Positions 1 to 13,000 of a DNA stretch of 64,000 nucleotides are shown here, piece by piece. The stretch's first letter is position 1; each line of letters starts with the position of its first letter. Under the pieces are notes generated by a model. That model did not search any database. It was not told the DNA's origin and was given only the letters and a program-made list of their open reading frames with translations. The stretch spans positions 21,155,437 through 21,219,436 of the forward strand of contig NC_064763.1 in NCBI RefSeq assembly GCF_011397635.1. Direction: 5' to 3'. The stretch comes from Epinephelus fuscoguttatus. Lineage: Eukaryota; Chordata; Actinopteri; Perciformes; Serranidae. A program made the position numbers and the translations under genes.

Positions 1-2073
1 AAGCAAAGGATAAATGGGCTTTCAGATGTATTTTTAATTGATCTTGGCTAATACAAACTGTCAAACAGCTGTGGATAAAGTTTGTCTAATGATGTTCAGA
101 TCCTGATTAAAATAAAATATTATGTTTTCTGAGTCAATGAGTCATGTAGGTATTTCAGTGTGACCATAATCGATAGTATTCAGTTTCATCTAGGTGGCAG
201 TGAACATGTAGCACCAGCAGCACTGTCATGTCTTCAGGTTTGAGTCAAGATTCTGCTTTTATAGATCCAAAACATACTTGTGTTGTCTTCACATTGTTCT
301 ACAGATTTTCATTTTTGTGGCGACAACTTCAGCCATTGTATTCCAGGCAGAAATGTAAAGGCCAGAAATCACTGAGTCACTGGTTTGATCACAAACTCTT
401 CTATAATTATTTGGCAAATGCAAAGGCTGCACAGACCTTCAATATATTTTCCTTTATGGAGCCAAATGAAAAGCTTCTGCACCACCTTAATTTTCTTTCA
501 CAGGTTACACTTTAACTAAGAAGAGCTTTTACCAACCCAATTTACATGGATAATTCACAGTCTGCTTTCAATGTGCTGCTGTATATGCAACACAGCCATA
601 TTGTACCACATCAGCAGCAGTACCCAAGTAAGGTTATTAGAAACTTGTTTGGCTCAAGAGGGTAGGTTTTGTAACAACATTTAAGGGGGGCACTTATTAA
701 GTGGGAGGTCAGGGGGCTCTCTCCTGAGAAATTTTGAGCATCAAACACTTAATTTCCTTCATTCTGGTGATTTTTTTATGCACCTTTCTGTACTTCCTGT
801 CACCTACTTTACCAGAGGCATTGTTATGTCTATAAGTCACGTTCTCAGTTCATCAAAATAAATAAAAGTCCTCTGCTACTTTAATGGTTTTTATGCCAGG
901 GACAATGCTTGTGTTCTAAATATTGAGGGGGACATGTCCCCTGAGTCTCCTTCAAAATCTGCGCCATTGGTTTAGCCGAATTTAGGGACAGTTTCAGACT
1001 TACCAAATGTGTGAAGTCACCCACCTGGGTAACTGCTGCATCTGGCCCCATGAGCTTCTGTGGTGATTTTACAATTAGGAGGTGGGAAGTAATAAATTAT
1101 ATCGGCTATGTCCTGATGCCTTCAGACTTTTGGGAAGACTGGACTAAGTGTCTGTTTAGGACTCATTTAAGTAGGCTTCATGAGTTATTCTCACTTAGTT
1201 TTCACTTGGTCAGTTTATTATTAAGAAAATTGAGTTTTCTTGGTTTCAGTTTATTGTGTTCTTCCCCTCCTGTCCCCTCCTACCTACACACCTGTCCTGT
1301 ATTAGCCTCATTAGTTCTTGCCGCAATCCTGAGTTTTTCTCAGCCAATTAGCTCCCTGCCTGTTCTTCTGCCTCATCACCTTATTCCCCACACCTGAGCT
1401 TCTCCACCCTTTTTCTCTACCCGCTCTTCATCTCCCCGTTAGACTAGTCTGTATTTAAATCCTGGTTTTCAGTTCAGTTTTTGTTGGATCCTTGATTTAC
1501 TTGTGTGATGTTCAGTTGCTGTTTCCCTGGGAGGAAAGGAGTAATCTTTTTGAGTTGCTGTTGCCTTCCATCTCCTGCATTTGGGTCAGCCTGCTCCACT
1601 TCTCATGACATTTGAGTTAGTGAGTCAACACATTCTCACTCTGTGCTCATCACATATTGGTTGTGGACCTTGCACGTCTACATGTGACGTGTAGGGTAGC
1701 ATGGGTGCATCGGTTGTTGACATTCTAGGACGCTGTGTCAACTTCAGCCTGTTACATGCATTGTGTCCTTTCAAAGTACACTTCCCTTTTCACAGATAGG
1801 CAACAAAAGCATGTAGTTTAGAAAAAAACAACAGGGTTTGGCTTTACATTCATATAAGAAGCAAACACTGTCGTCCCAGGTGATAGTCGATTATTGTTGT
1901 TGGAGCTTTCTGCCAGCACATTACTCAGTATTTTCTGTTAGTCTACCACTTTGGTCCAGACCCAAAATATCTCAACAGCTTCTGAAGTTCTGTACAGAGG
2001 TTAATGTTCCCCAGAGGATGACTTATAATAACTGAAATAACTTAAATGATCCTTTAACTCTTCAGAAAATTTA
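1..2073. other. Intergenic stretch without a recognisable gene
   Basis: No exon with splice signals and recognisable protein similarity was found on either strand. The short open frames here have ordinary non-coding composition. The part around 715-970 matches, in inverted orientation, a stretch in an adss2 intron and is listed separately as a repeat. The rest shows no feature I can support. Confidence 0.6.
715..970 (+). repeat. Interspersed repeat, copy 1 of a two-copy family
   Basis: This stretch contains a block reading AAATATTGAGGGGGACATGT and, to its left, GAGCATCAAACACTTA. Both blocks recur in reverse complement and in matching order at about 21533-21745. The spacing differs, so this is an old dispersed repeat. 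I cannot assign a class because I saw no terminal repeats or coding remnant. Confidence 0.5.
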
Positions 2074-2850
2074 GTATTCAATTCCACTGCTACGCTGATG
2101 ACACCCAGCTCTATCTATGCACTTGGCTTTCATGCACTTTCCCCAACCTGATAAGACTGAGGTTCTCCTTGTGGGTACTAAGTCTACTTTGGCTAATCCC
2201 CTCAGGTTAAGAGTCAGGGTGTCGTCCTGGACAGTACATTGGCCTTTGAGGTGTCACATCAATAATGTTACTCAGTCTGCATACTTTCATCTATGAAATA
2301 TTAATTGCCCTCACCCGTCACTTTCATCACAGAGTGCTGCTATCCTTTACATCTAGTATTGATTATTGCAATTCTGTCCTCTTTGGTCTCCCTCTCAAGT
2401 GTCTTGGTCCAGAATTCAGTCGCCCATATCATTACCAGAATCCCCTCCATAGATCATATCACTCCTGTTCTCCAGCAGCTTCACTGGCATCAAGATTCTC
2501 CTTCTCACTTTTAAGGCCCTTCATAATCAAGCCCCTTACTACCTGTCTGAACTCATTCATATCTACACACCCTCACATACTCTTAGATTCCCCTCTGCAA
2601 ACCAACTCACATCACCATCTGCCAGCTTTACTGCCATGGGTTCTAGAGCCTTCAGCCATTCTTCCATCCGCCTCTGGAACTCTCTCCCCAACGACATAAT
2701 TATGATTTCTGTCTAGTCGTTTTATTAACTTTTATTTTATTTTACGGAATTGTTTGATTTTATGATCTAAGGACACATTGCTGCTTGTTTTTTTAACTGT
2801 CTTGTAAGATGTGCTTTGAAAGGCGCCTATACATAAAATATATTATTATT
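2074..2850 (+). mobile_element. L2-like LINE fragment, 5'-truncated, 3' end present
   Basis: The left edge encodes FHCYADDTQLYL, the YADD motif of the non-LTR reverse transcriptase palm. Further right, broken frames give SRLDYCNS-like, then VLFGLPLK, HITPVLQQLHW and LWNSLPND, the usual C-terminal end of L2-clade ORF2. The 3' end has the typical GTGCTTTGAAAGGCGC segment followed by ATT-type short repeats. Frameshifts and stops mean it is dead. The L2 clade is inferred from these motifs, not from an alignment. Confidence 0.8.
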
Positions 2851-3834
2851 TATTAACTTTTCAACAAGTGCCAACATCAAGTCAAAGGTACTTAAAAAAC
2901 AACTGAGCCTAAGCTTGTTTAGTTCTAATTAGTTGTAACTTACTGTAATGATACTGTCTGAAAGGTAATATCACTGACTCCTTTATGTATTTTGTGCAGT
3001 CCAACTCTCCGTGATAACATTTAATGTGATCATATGACGCATGAACTCAACAATATCAAGCCATTTTTGAGCTTATACATTTGTTTCAAGTGTAGTTCAG
3101 GAAATACAATCAATGAATGTTAATTAAAAAAAGAAGAGCAAGGGTGAGTAAAATACAACAGGAAGCAGGACTGTTGATTGTTGAACAAAATACGGCTTTT
3201 TGTGCAAATCTGGCAAAAAGAGTGTTAGTTTTACAGAAAAGGAGGTAAAGGAGGTACTTCAGTAGAGCTCAGGTGGAGCAGGTTAACAGTTTTCAGTCAC
3301 TGGGAATCATCATCAAGAACCTGACATGATTATCAAATATTCATCCTGTTTAAGGAGGCTATAAAATGGCTGTGTTTTATAAGGAAACTTCACAAGGCAA
3401 AGTTCTTGTAAACTTTTAAAGTAGAGCACTGACGGGATTCATCACAAAGTGGCAGTATTTCTGCATGGCTCAGTACAGGAGGGCTCTGCAGCGGGTAATT
3501 AAAACTGCCCCAGAACATCATTGGTACTGAGAATCAGTGAGGTACTGTGCCCATGCAGAGCCCAAAGGATACTAAAAGACAATACCAACAACAGCAGCGT
3601 GATTACCCTGCTGCCTGCAAGCAAGTATCCGCTACTTAACCATCAGACTGCAGAGTTCTTTTCTCAGGTTGTCTGACCCCTTAACTTATTCTCCGTATTC
3701 CATCATACAGCATAAAGGAACTACAGCTTGCATTACATGTTATCCAACCCTGTGTTGTATAATGGCAAAAAATGAACCTTTCAAACACAGGCTAATCAAT
3801 AGGTACAGAGGTTAAAAGTCCTTCATGTTCGGGA
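2851..3834. other. Region downstream of tmlhe, presumed 3' UTR and intergenic
   Basis: This lies directly past the tmlhe stop codon on the minus strand. Part of it is presumably the 3' UTR. No AATAAA is evident close to the stop on the minus strand, so the transcript end could not be placed. No other gene or repeat was recognised. Confidence 0.4.
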
Positions 3835-6800
3835 TCAGGCCTGCAGACCGAAGCAGCGTGCAGAGCTGAGGACATCGTCTCTGGTCAAGTAGCATCCACA
3901 GAGCTGCCTCAGGCCGGTGAAAGACTCCCTTCCGTGCATGACGCGCCAGTTGTCTATGAAAATCACCTCATGAAGAAAAGAGAAGATCAAATCCTTAGAT
4001 TACACTGAACTACATTTGCATCATTCAGTTGTCCTAAAATTGTAAATTAATCGATTGAAATTGGCATTTTGGAAAAGCATTTATACATTTTTGTTTTTTG
4101 ACTTTTCTGAATGCACCCCCTTCGTGAACAGTTTAACTTTCTTACTTTCCCTGGAGTCAGCTTCACCCACAGCTCGTTCTCTGGCCGCCTTAGTTCTGTC
4201 GTCAACTCTCGATGTGCCACATACCATCGCCGAACGACGTCATGAGGTATTGTGTTTATCACTGATCTGTCATAGTTGTTGTATCTGTTGGGAAAAAAGA
4301 CACAACAATCTTGTTATTTGGAAACTTTAAACATTCAAGCATACTTTTGAAGCTACTGAATATTCCTTAAAAAAGAGGCAAGAAATTCTAACTACTGAGG
4401 ACCTTTTAAAGTTTCTCAACCAACCTTAAGGACTAGTTTGCTTTGTTATTATCTGGGAAGTAATGAATAACTAAAAAGTGAGATGTATAAAGTTAAAATC
4501 AAGTTCTACATTAAAATCCTGATAATTCACTACTGCAGAGATGTGAGTATCAAATTAAAGCGCTGACATACCGAATCAGGTACATTTCATTGTTCCAAGG
4601 ATAGACGTTGAGCAGGGGACCAATGCCCGTCATGTGGTTTCGGTGGTTGTCAGTGTTTTCAATGTACTCGTGCCTGATGGGAACGCGGGCAAGCAGCTCA
4701 AAGTTTCCAGGAGACCTCTGACGTACTTTTTCAGCGGCGTAGAACCCGTCCACAAGTAGTGTCCGTCCCCCAGTTCCCTCATGTTTGAGGCAGTGGAAAA
4801 CCTGGATTCTGCAACAGCAAGCAGCAGCATTTAGTCAGAAAGTGTTTAAAACAAAACTTTTTCTCTCCTTGGGTTTCATTTAAGATATATCAAAATTAAA
4901 ACTGCTCAGTACAATGAAAACTGTTGACACTGAAGTCTGTTATGGAGTACGAAAGATTACTTGAGTATCAATAAATAAATAAATAAATATATATAAAAAA
5001 TAAATACAGAAAAAAAATAAATACAGGAATAAATAAGTTAATAGTGGAATAAATAAATATGACAATAAATCAGTTAATTTATAAATACAGGAATAAATAA
5101 ATAAATGTATGAATGAATAATTAAAAAAAAAAATCCACAAATTAATACAGGAATAAATAAACATAGAAATAAATAAATAAATATATGAATAAATAATTTA
5201 AAAAATAAATAAATAAATCCACGAATTAATACAGGAATAAAAAATATAGAAATAAATATAGAAACATATGAATAAATACAAGAATAAATAAATAACAAAT
5301 AAATCCACGAATAAATATGGAAATAAATATGCTGAAATAAATACAGGAATAAATAAATAATTATGGAAAAAATACAGGAATAAATAATTATGGAAATAAA
5401 TAATCCAATGCATAAATAAATGCAAAAATAAATAAGTATATCTGAAAATAAAACAATAAATTCATTAAAAATATAGAGTTTAATGAATGAATATGGAAAT
5501 AAATATGTTTAAATAAATACAGATTTAAAAGAATGCTGAAAAAAAGAATAAATAAATGTTTAAATAAATTTGGAAAAAAACTGAAAAATCCATAAATAGA
5601 ATTTTCTGTATATCTGTGTCTGCATGTTAATGAGGTAGGAGGTCCTATTTATTTATTCCTGTATTTATATATATACATGTATTTACTGACACTTATGTCA
5701 ATTTTTGCCCTCCATAGTCTGTAAATTATTAAGAATAACTGCACAATTGTTTCTGGGAAGAAAGAGCTTTTCTAATGTTACTTTTTCAATGCTTGACAAA
5801 CAACATTCCTTTTACTTCCCGTGTATTACGGTCATATCACTTCATCTCTGCTACACCTACCCACATGGCTCCTGAAAGTAGGAGGTGTCAGTGTGACGGT
5901 CCAGGGCCAGCTGGCTGTAGGCAGAATCTCCTCTGGAAAAATCTGAGGTGAAACACCACATTCTTCCATATGTTGTCTCCCTTGTGGATCAATAATACAC
6001 AAAACACAAGTGGATTAGGAATGAGTTGACAGGGCCGAACATCTTCTGCGCTGCCTGTGAATATTTCCTTTGAAAACAAATTATTAATGCAAAATACTGG
6101 CATGAAAATGTAATTTGTATGAGAAAGTTATACAGCAGCATAGGCCTTAAAAGAACCATGTCATACCTGATGAGACTGACCCTCTGGGTAACTGCCTCTG
6201 TGGCCTCGACTGTAACTGGGACATCATCTACAAAAGCGATCCCATACAGGAGGTAGTTCTGAAGAAATTTCTTTACTTCATCATCACAGCTCATAAACTT
6301 GTCCCATTTGGCAGAGGGTACGTTTGCATTCTTATAGATGTCTGAATTCCAAAGGATACGTGGCTGGACGATGGCCTGCCTCTTTCCTTCGTAGCTGTTC
6401 TCAGCGAGCCAGCTAAGGCTGTACTTTGACACATGACCTCCGGGCCCTGGGATACAGAAATGGATAAAATTGTTATTAGGTACAATAAATGGAAATTGCA
6501 TAAAAAATACTAAGCATGACCTGATTTTCACTCATCTTAATGAATTATTTATGACAGGTTGAAGCATATTTGGGAAGATCACAGTGTGTGAATAAACTAT
6601 TCTTGGGGAGAAAAGCGAACTAATTTGTATATTTGTATAATATTAGAAAACTAGTCCATACCCATTGAGTGCACAGTTGCCCATGTACAGTTTCACATGG
6701 TGTGTGTTTGGGATACAGGTCATAGGAAATTGCAGATTAAATAGTCAACTGAACCCATTAAGAAGAGCAATGTATTCAGACAGAGTTTTTGTGAATTTGA

Positions 6801-9800
6801 TAGTACGATAGCTTTATTGAAAGTACAGTAGTACCATTGCCAATAGTGGGATAGTTAGTGGGCTAAAACTGTACATTAGTAGTTGAGGTAGCACGTTGAA
6901 AGGCAGATAGTTAAAGTCATTGCCTTTATAGAAGCTCAGTTTTAATAAGTTTTCCAATTTTTGCCAGGAGGGAACTTTAGATATTGGTCCCTAAATTATG
7001 TTCACCGAGTTTCATGCAGATCAGTCAAACTTCCTAGGAAGAGATCGATTTTAAGTGTTTTTAAAAAAAATTCAAAATGATGGAAAATCTATATAACCAG
7101 AAGTTATGGGTTCTTGAGGCAAATGTGTTTCTCATGACAAGAGGCATCTCTGTGCAAAGTTTCATGTCTGTATGACATACGGGGCATGAGATATGCCCAT
7201 TCAAAGTTTGCAATTTCAATCGGTTGCTATAGCACCCCCCTTTGGCCAGTTGATGTAATATTGCTTCATTTGCATCCTCCCATGACCCTCTACCACTGTG
7301 CCAAATTTCACATGGATTGACCAAGTCAGTGAGGAGAAACACGTGGAACATAGACACCCAAAGACAGAGTTTTCGTTATTATATAGTAAGATATACCAAG
7401 TGTGAATGAACAATAACATTAATCATTACAAACCGTTTCTGCAAAAGAGCTCAATGGCAAAAACAATTATCTTGTATAACAAGTTTGTCTTGATCTCATG
7501 CCCTCTTGACTTTAGACGTTTGTTTGCCTTCCTAACCTCCGTTTCTCTTCTCGTACACTGAGCTGAGCTGATGATCAGAGTAATTTCTCTCACAGACGGG
7601 TTCTCCCAGCCCGGAGGTTGAGTCAACATGCTGCATTGGGCAAAAAAAAGGTCAGCAATGGCCACCTAGCACCAAAGGTGTGGGACACTCCACAAATGCT
7701 AGGGCAATAGAAGCTCACCGTAGACCCATTATTGACTTACAGTTGACTGTTGGCCTGGTGTGTCGGGGCCTTCAAGGCAAGAGAATATTTATTGCAAAGA
7801 GAGCAAGGGCAGCTGGGGGGTGAATAGGGGCCTATGGATCAATTTTGCCCCATCCATCCATTTTCATCTCCTTATCCGGGACTGATTGCATGGGCAACAG
7901 GCTGAGCAAAGCACCCCAGACATCCCTCTCCCCAGCAACGCTTTCCAGCTCCTCCTGGGAGACCTTGAGGCGTTCCCAGGCCAGATGAGATATGTAATCC
8001 CTCCAGTGTGTTCTGGGTCTGCCCCACCAGTGGACGTGCCTGGAACATCTCTAACAGGAGGTGCCAAGGAGGCATCCTGATCAGATGCCCGAACCACCTC
8101 AACTGACCCCTTTCGACAAGAAGGAGTAGCGGCTCTACTCCGAGCTCCCTCTGGGTGTCGAAGCTCCTTACCCTATCTCTAAGGCTGAGCCCAGCCACCC
8201 CACAGAGGAAACTCATTTCGGCCACTTGTATCCGCGACATCATTCTTTCAGTCACTCCCCAGAGCTCATGACCATAGGTGAGGGTTGCCCATTTTGCCCC
8301 CAAGCAGGCTAATCTGGGCCTGTTATGAAGTAAGACTTCATACTTCAACTTGGCACAGCCATTTTCCCTGATTACAGCTGCTGGATTAGCATTTAGCTGA
8401 ACTGAGTTCAGTGTTTGTGACCATTTTGTAGCTGCTTATTTCAGTTTCGCAATGTGCATGAACAGACACATACAGTAAATGGGAGAAACCCAGAATAACC
8501 TCTGTCCTGCGGTACATCAGGTTATAAAGGATTGCAGAACAGCTCATAAAGGCTTGGCATCAAAATGCACACAGCAAATTAATAGATATGATCTGTGTTT
8601 AACATGATGAAGGCCCTCGCACAAGTGAGATCAAGCACTTTGCAGACCAAATCTGTAAGGGCCGACGTTGGATGTGCACACCCAGACTCAGGTGACCTTG
8701 AATGTGCACCACTACACTGTGTATATGCCAGCATGCCCGCAAGAGTGCATGCATCATCGACTGTCTCTGGGCTGACGGGTCCCCATTTGTCAGTTTATGT
8801 AAGATTCAGCGCCACTCTTGTGCATAAATAAAACACACTGTAACAGCCGAGCAGCCCACAGGGAGGCATCAGTCAGTCTTTAGGACAACCCTGAGTAGCG
8901 TGAGCCAGTCAGACACCCACAGCGAGAAAACATGGGCATCTCCAGTCTGCCAGATTCTGACTGCACTGCTATGAAGGGCTGGGTGATTCATCAAATTTAA
9001 TTTCAAAAATGATTTTGGCTCCCAACTATTATGAAACCGAGATAAACATTTTAAAAACTGAATGTTCCTGCACTGTAATTATGACTGGATGCTGAGATTA
9101 AAGCTGTGACGTCACACAGCGAGGGTGAATGTGTGGTGTGCACATGAAGCCAGCAGATTTCACTGACAGGGCACACTGTAAAACCTGGTTCCTTTTTCTC
9201 ACCTGGCTGTTGCGGGACTGTTTTTTCCTTTCAGTCCAAAAATTAAATCTCATGGCTTTTCCCCCTTTGTGTGCTGGGCTGTGTACAGTATAAGGGATGA
9301 TTCCAGCAAGTCTGGAATCAGTGCTGGGGTTTGCGTGCCAAAAGATGACATCATCACATCTTTCGCATGAAGGTGCAGAATGTTGTCACCACGCTTGGTC
9401 GCCCACCTCTGAATATTTGTAAAAGGATCCAGCTTCTTGTGCTGCAATTTTTCACTTAAACATGGATGCCTTTGAGGGAACTTTTGGCCGTGCAGTTTCA
9501 CCTGTGCAGACATCTCCTTAGCCCTGTTTACACAAAGATCAGGCAATAGGGCCACTATAAAGTACCCTCTTTATTCTGCCTTACACAGAGGCAAACGACA
9601 GTGGCATCATTCCGCTCCAGTGTGCGGTTACAGACTGCACGCCAGCATCGCGGGATCAAAAGAGGCGTGACAAGTGTGGCATGTAACACAACAGCACTGG
9701 CCTCTTGTGTGACATAAACCATACGTGTTAGCAGCGCTTTATAAACAGTAACTATGGCATAACATGTCAATAACAATCATTTACATCAGCTACACATAGA

Positions 9801-10007
9801 GACAGACAACCATTCATGCTCACATTCACACCTATGGCCAATTTAGAGTCACCAGTTAACCTGCATGTCTTTGGACTGTGGGAGGAAGCTGGAGTACCTG
9901 GAGAAAACCCATGCTGACAGAGAACATGCACAGAAGGGCTCCCCCACCCTGGGTTCAAACCAGGAACGCTCTTGCTGTGAGGCAACAATGCTAACCACTG
10001 TGCCACC

Positions 10008-10039
<32 letters not shown>

Positions 10040-13000
10040 GGTGAAAGATGAAGTGCTGGAAAGGGGGTGTTTTTTTTTTGGCTAAAACACTACATGGGTG
10101 GTATTACAGCTTTCTAAAAACAATTTATCAGATAGCTTTAATGAAAACAGTAGCACAAATAACCAATGGGGTTTGAAATTATGACTTTTACATGTATTAC
10201 ATGAGAAGCAAACATAATCTTGGCCTAATCTTTTTATGTATCTGTGTCGGTTAGAGCCAAAGGTTCACTGTGCCAGTTCATCAAAGATGTTGTAATTCAC
10301 TGATCACTGATAGAGGTTGATATCTAAATCTAAATATGAATATCTTTTTTTATGTTTCGCAGTGCAGACCACACCCTAAAGGATTAACTAACTAACTAAC
10401 AAAAGAGAGAATCTTTACATAACAAAACACCTCCACCACCACCGCAGAGGGAAAAGTCCACTTCTCCTTTGTCTGATAACATGCAGGACTGTGAACTCAG
10501 CAGGGTGGGTGGATTCAAAGGTCTGGACCCAGGACACACTGCATGTCATGTGTGATGAGAATGTGCTCTGATGTTTGACTCATCCACAGCTGGATTGTGT
10601 GTGGCTGAATACTCCTCAAGACAGTTCCCAGAGTAGATGCAATTTACTGGTTCACTAAAAGTAAATGATTGAATCTGACCTGAGGTCACAAATGCCTCAT
10701 CTAGTCAATCTAGTGATTATGTTTTAATGTCCAGGATGTACCTGTACCATATCCTGTAAGGTGTCGTGGGGGGCTGGAGCCTATCCCAGCTGATATCGGG
10801 TGAGAGGCAGGGTACACCCTGGACAGGTCACCAGACTATCACAGGGCTGACACATAAGCCCTTTTTAAACAGGAATTGTGCAAATTTGCAGGAAAGCCCA
10901 ATCAGTCTTCTTTCAGCATTGGCAGTAGCCTATAAAAACAAAATAGGGGAGTGCAGCAAAATGCAGCCAACCTACTTTTGTTTATACAGAATGTGCCTTT
11001 TTCAGGCCAGTTGGGGGTGTGAGCAAGTAACAAAACATGTAGCTCAGCGTGTGACGTAAACAGTGACGTGGGAGGGAAGCCGTGGCTGGTCAGTCCATCA
11101 GCGATTCTCTCGTAAGTTGGCCCGTCCTTCACTGTCCCCGTCATCTGACGGTCAATGGCCTCTTCGTTTGCGAGGGCAAGGAGGGCGTGCAATTCCTTGT
11201 CTCCCCAGTTGCTCATCTTTACAGTGTCTGTCAGGTTTGCGTTTCCCTCTTGCTACTAGCTGCTCATTCCTGCTATCAGCTGTTTCCTGTTTATCCACCA
11301 CCAGTGGGTCACACGTACAGCATCATCAACAGCTCCTCCCACAAGTCTTCAACAGCCCCTCCTGTTGCAGAAGGCCACCTGGGTCTGTTTAAACTAGAAG
11401 GGTTCCGCCAATATGTTTACCCCTACGTGGCGGAAAATAGGGCACCTCGGATCAACTCACCAATCCGGCTCTGTGTGTCTACACGCTCGCAGCTTGCCGG
11501 CAAAACGGCCCAACATTCGCCGAAAATCTGGCAGTGTAAAAGGGGCTATAGAGACAGACAACCATTCACCCTCACATTATTTAGAGTCACAGATTAACCT
11601 GCATGTCTTTGGAGAATGTGAGAAAGCTGGAGTGGAGAAAACCCACAAAGGAGGAGCATGCAAACTCCCCCACGCTGGGTTTGAACCAGGAGTCCCCTTA
11701 CTGTGACAACAATGCTCACCACTGTACCACCGTGCCGCCCACTTTTATCAAAGCAAATATTCATTTCTGACATTTTATACCTGTCATAGTACATTTTAGC
11801 TTTTTTAAAATTTTACATTCTTTAACTCTTTAACCCATTTAAGCATACTGGCAACAATAGTTGCCAAAGTGTATGCTTGTCATTTTCCACTTAAAAATAC
11901 ATTTCTAAATACTATACATGTTTTATATATCAATGATATGTGAGTAGACACCTTAGAAAATCATATTAAGAAAAAAAATTAAGTTTCTGCATACTTCCTG
12001 TCACATGGCATTGTTGAGTTCCTGACCCATCTTACTGAGGGCATGGTGACGACAAACCCCCACAAGTAAAGGTGATTTTCATATTATAATAATATTTTTT
12101 TGTTGACATATATATATCTACGTAATCATGAAAGTCTCTAGAATCATCCAAACAACAGAAATATTGCATTGGATGTATAGTTTTTTCTGTATGCAATCAT
12201 ATGTCCAAGCAGCAACTATTGTTGCTGGTGGGCACATACCTTGTCAGTAGATAATAATGTTAGCTAACATTACCAACATTACAAAGGGCTAATATTTGGC
12301 AACAATACAGTTTTTGATAGTGTTAGCTTTAACATTTGGTAACCAACATTACTAGTATTTGGTAGCTAGCGCTAGCTAACTACCTAGCTAACTAACTAGC
12401 TAGCTATTAGTGCTGCCAATGTTAGCGCTGACTGTGTTGCACTGTGTGGTAGATTAGAAGGACTGAATGATGTCAAATACAGGGAGAACATCTTTAACAC
12501 TATTGTACATGAACAGGGATATAGAATTGGAATTGTTTGGTAAAAAATATCCATTTCAAATTGCGTTAATTTCACAAAATGGTGGCCCCCAGTGGCCATG
12601 GGAGCAAACTTTTTAGTGTTTTCCACAGAGATAAACCAGGAGGATTAGAGAGGTATACTTTGGCAGAGGTTTTGGACATCCTTGATGCAGATGATCCCTC
12701 TGCAAAAATCACAAGCATTTCAGTTGTGCCAGAGTCTGAGAATAATGCCCGCGAAACAGACTGTGACAGCGATTTTTCTGATGATGATGATGTGACCTGT
12801 GATCCCAAATGCCTACCATCTAGGCTGCTCAAAGGAGACTGCTTTGTGTCTGATGGTGACACGCAACTACCCATCACTGATGATGGACAAGAACTTGAGT
12901 AGCTATGTTTCCATCCAAAAGTGATTTGAATCATTGGGAAATGTGCATTAAAAGAAATACGAATCCTGTGTGTTTCCATTAAATGTACAGACTTTGGTGA

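Larger units (their letters stand above)
10766..11745 (-). mobile_element. tRNA-derived SINE split by a later MITE insertion
   Basis: The two halves, 10766-10856 and 11548-11745, form one SINE on the minus strand. The left half is the 3' body (GGCTGGAGCCTATCCCAGCT). The right half holds the middle body and the tRNA-like head (GTGGTACAGTGGTGAGCATT). Between them lies a 691-base MITE flanked by ATA on both sides. Joining the halves at one ATA restores the order seen in the uninterrupted copy at 9791-10008. Confidence 0.85.

Noticed and set aside
4940-5425. Overlapping minus-strand open frames rich in Tyr, Leu, Phe and Ile
   Set aside because: They are produced by the AAAT simple repeat in a tmlhe intron. 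All frames give the same biased composition and no splice or domain signals exist.
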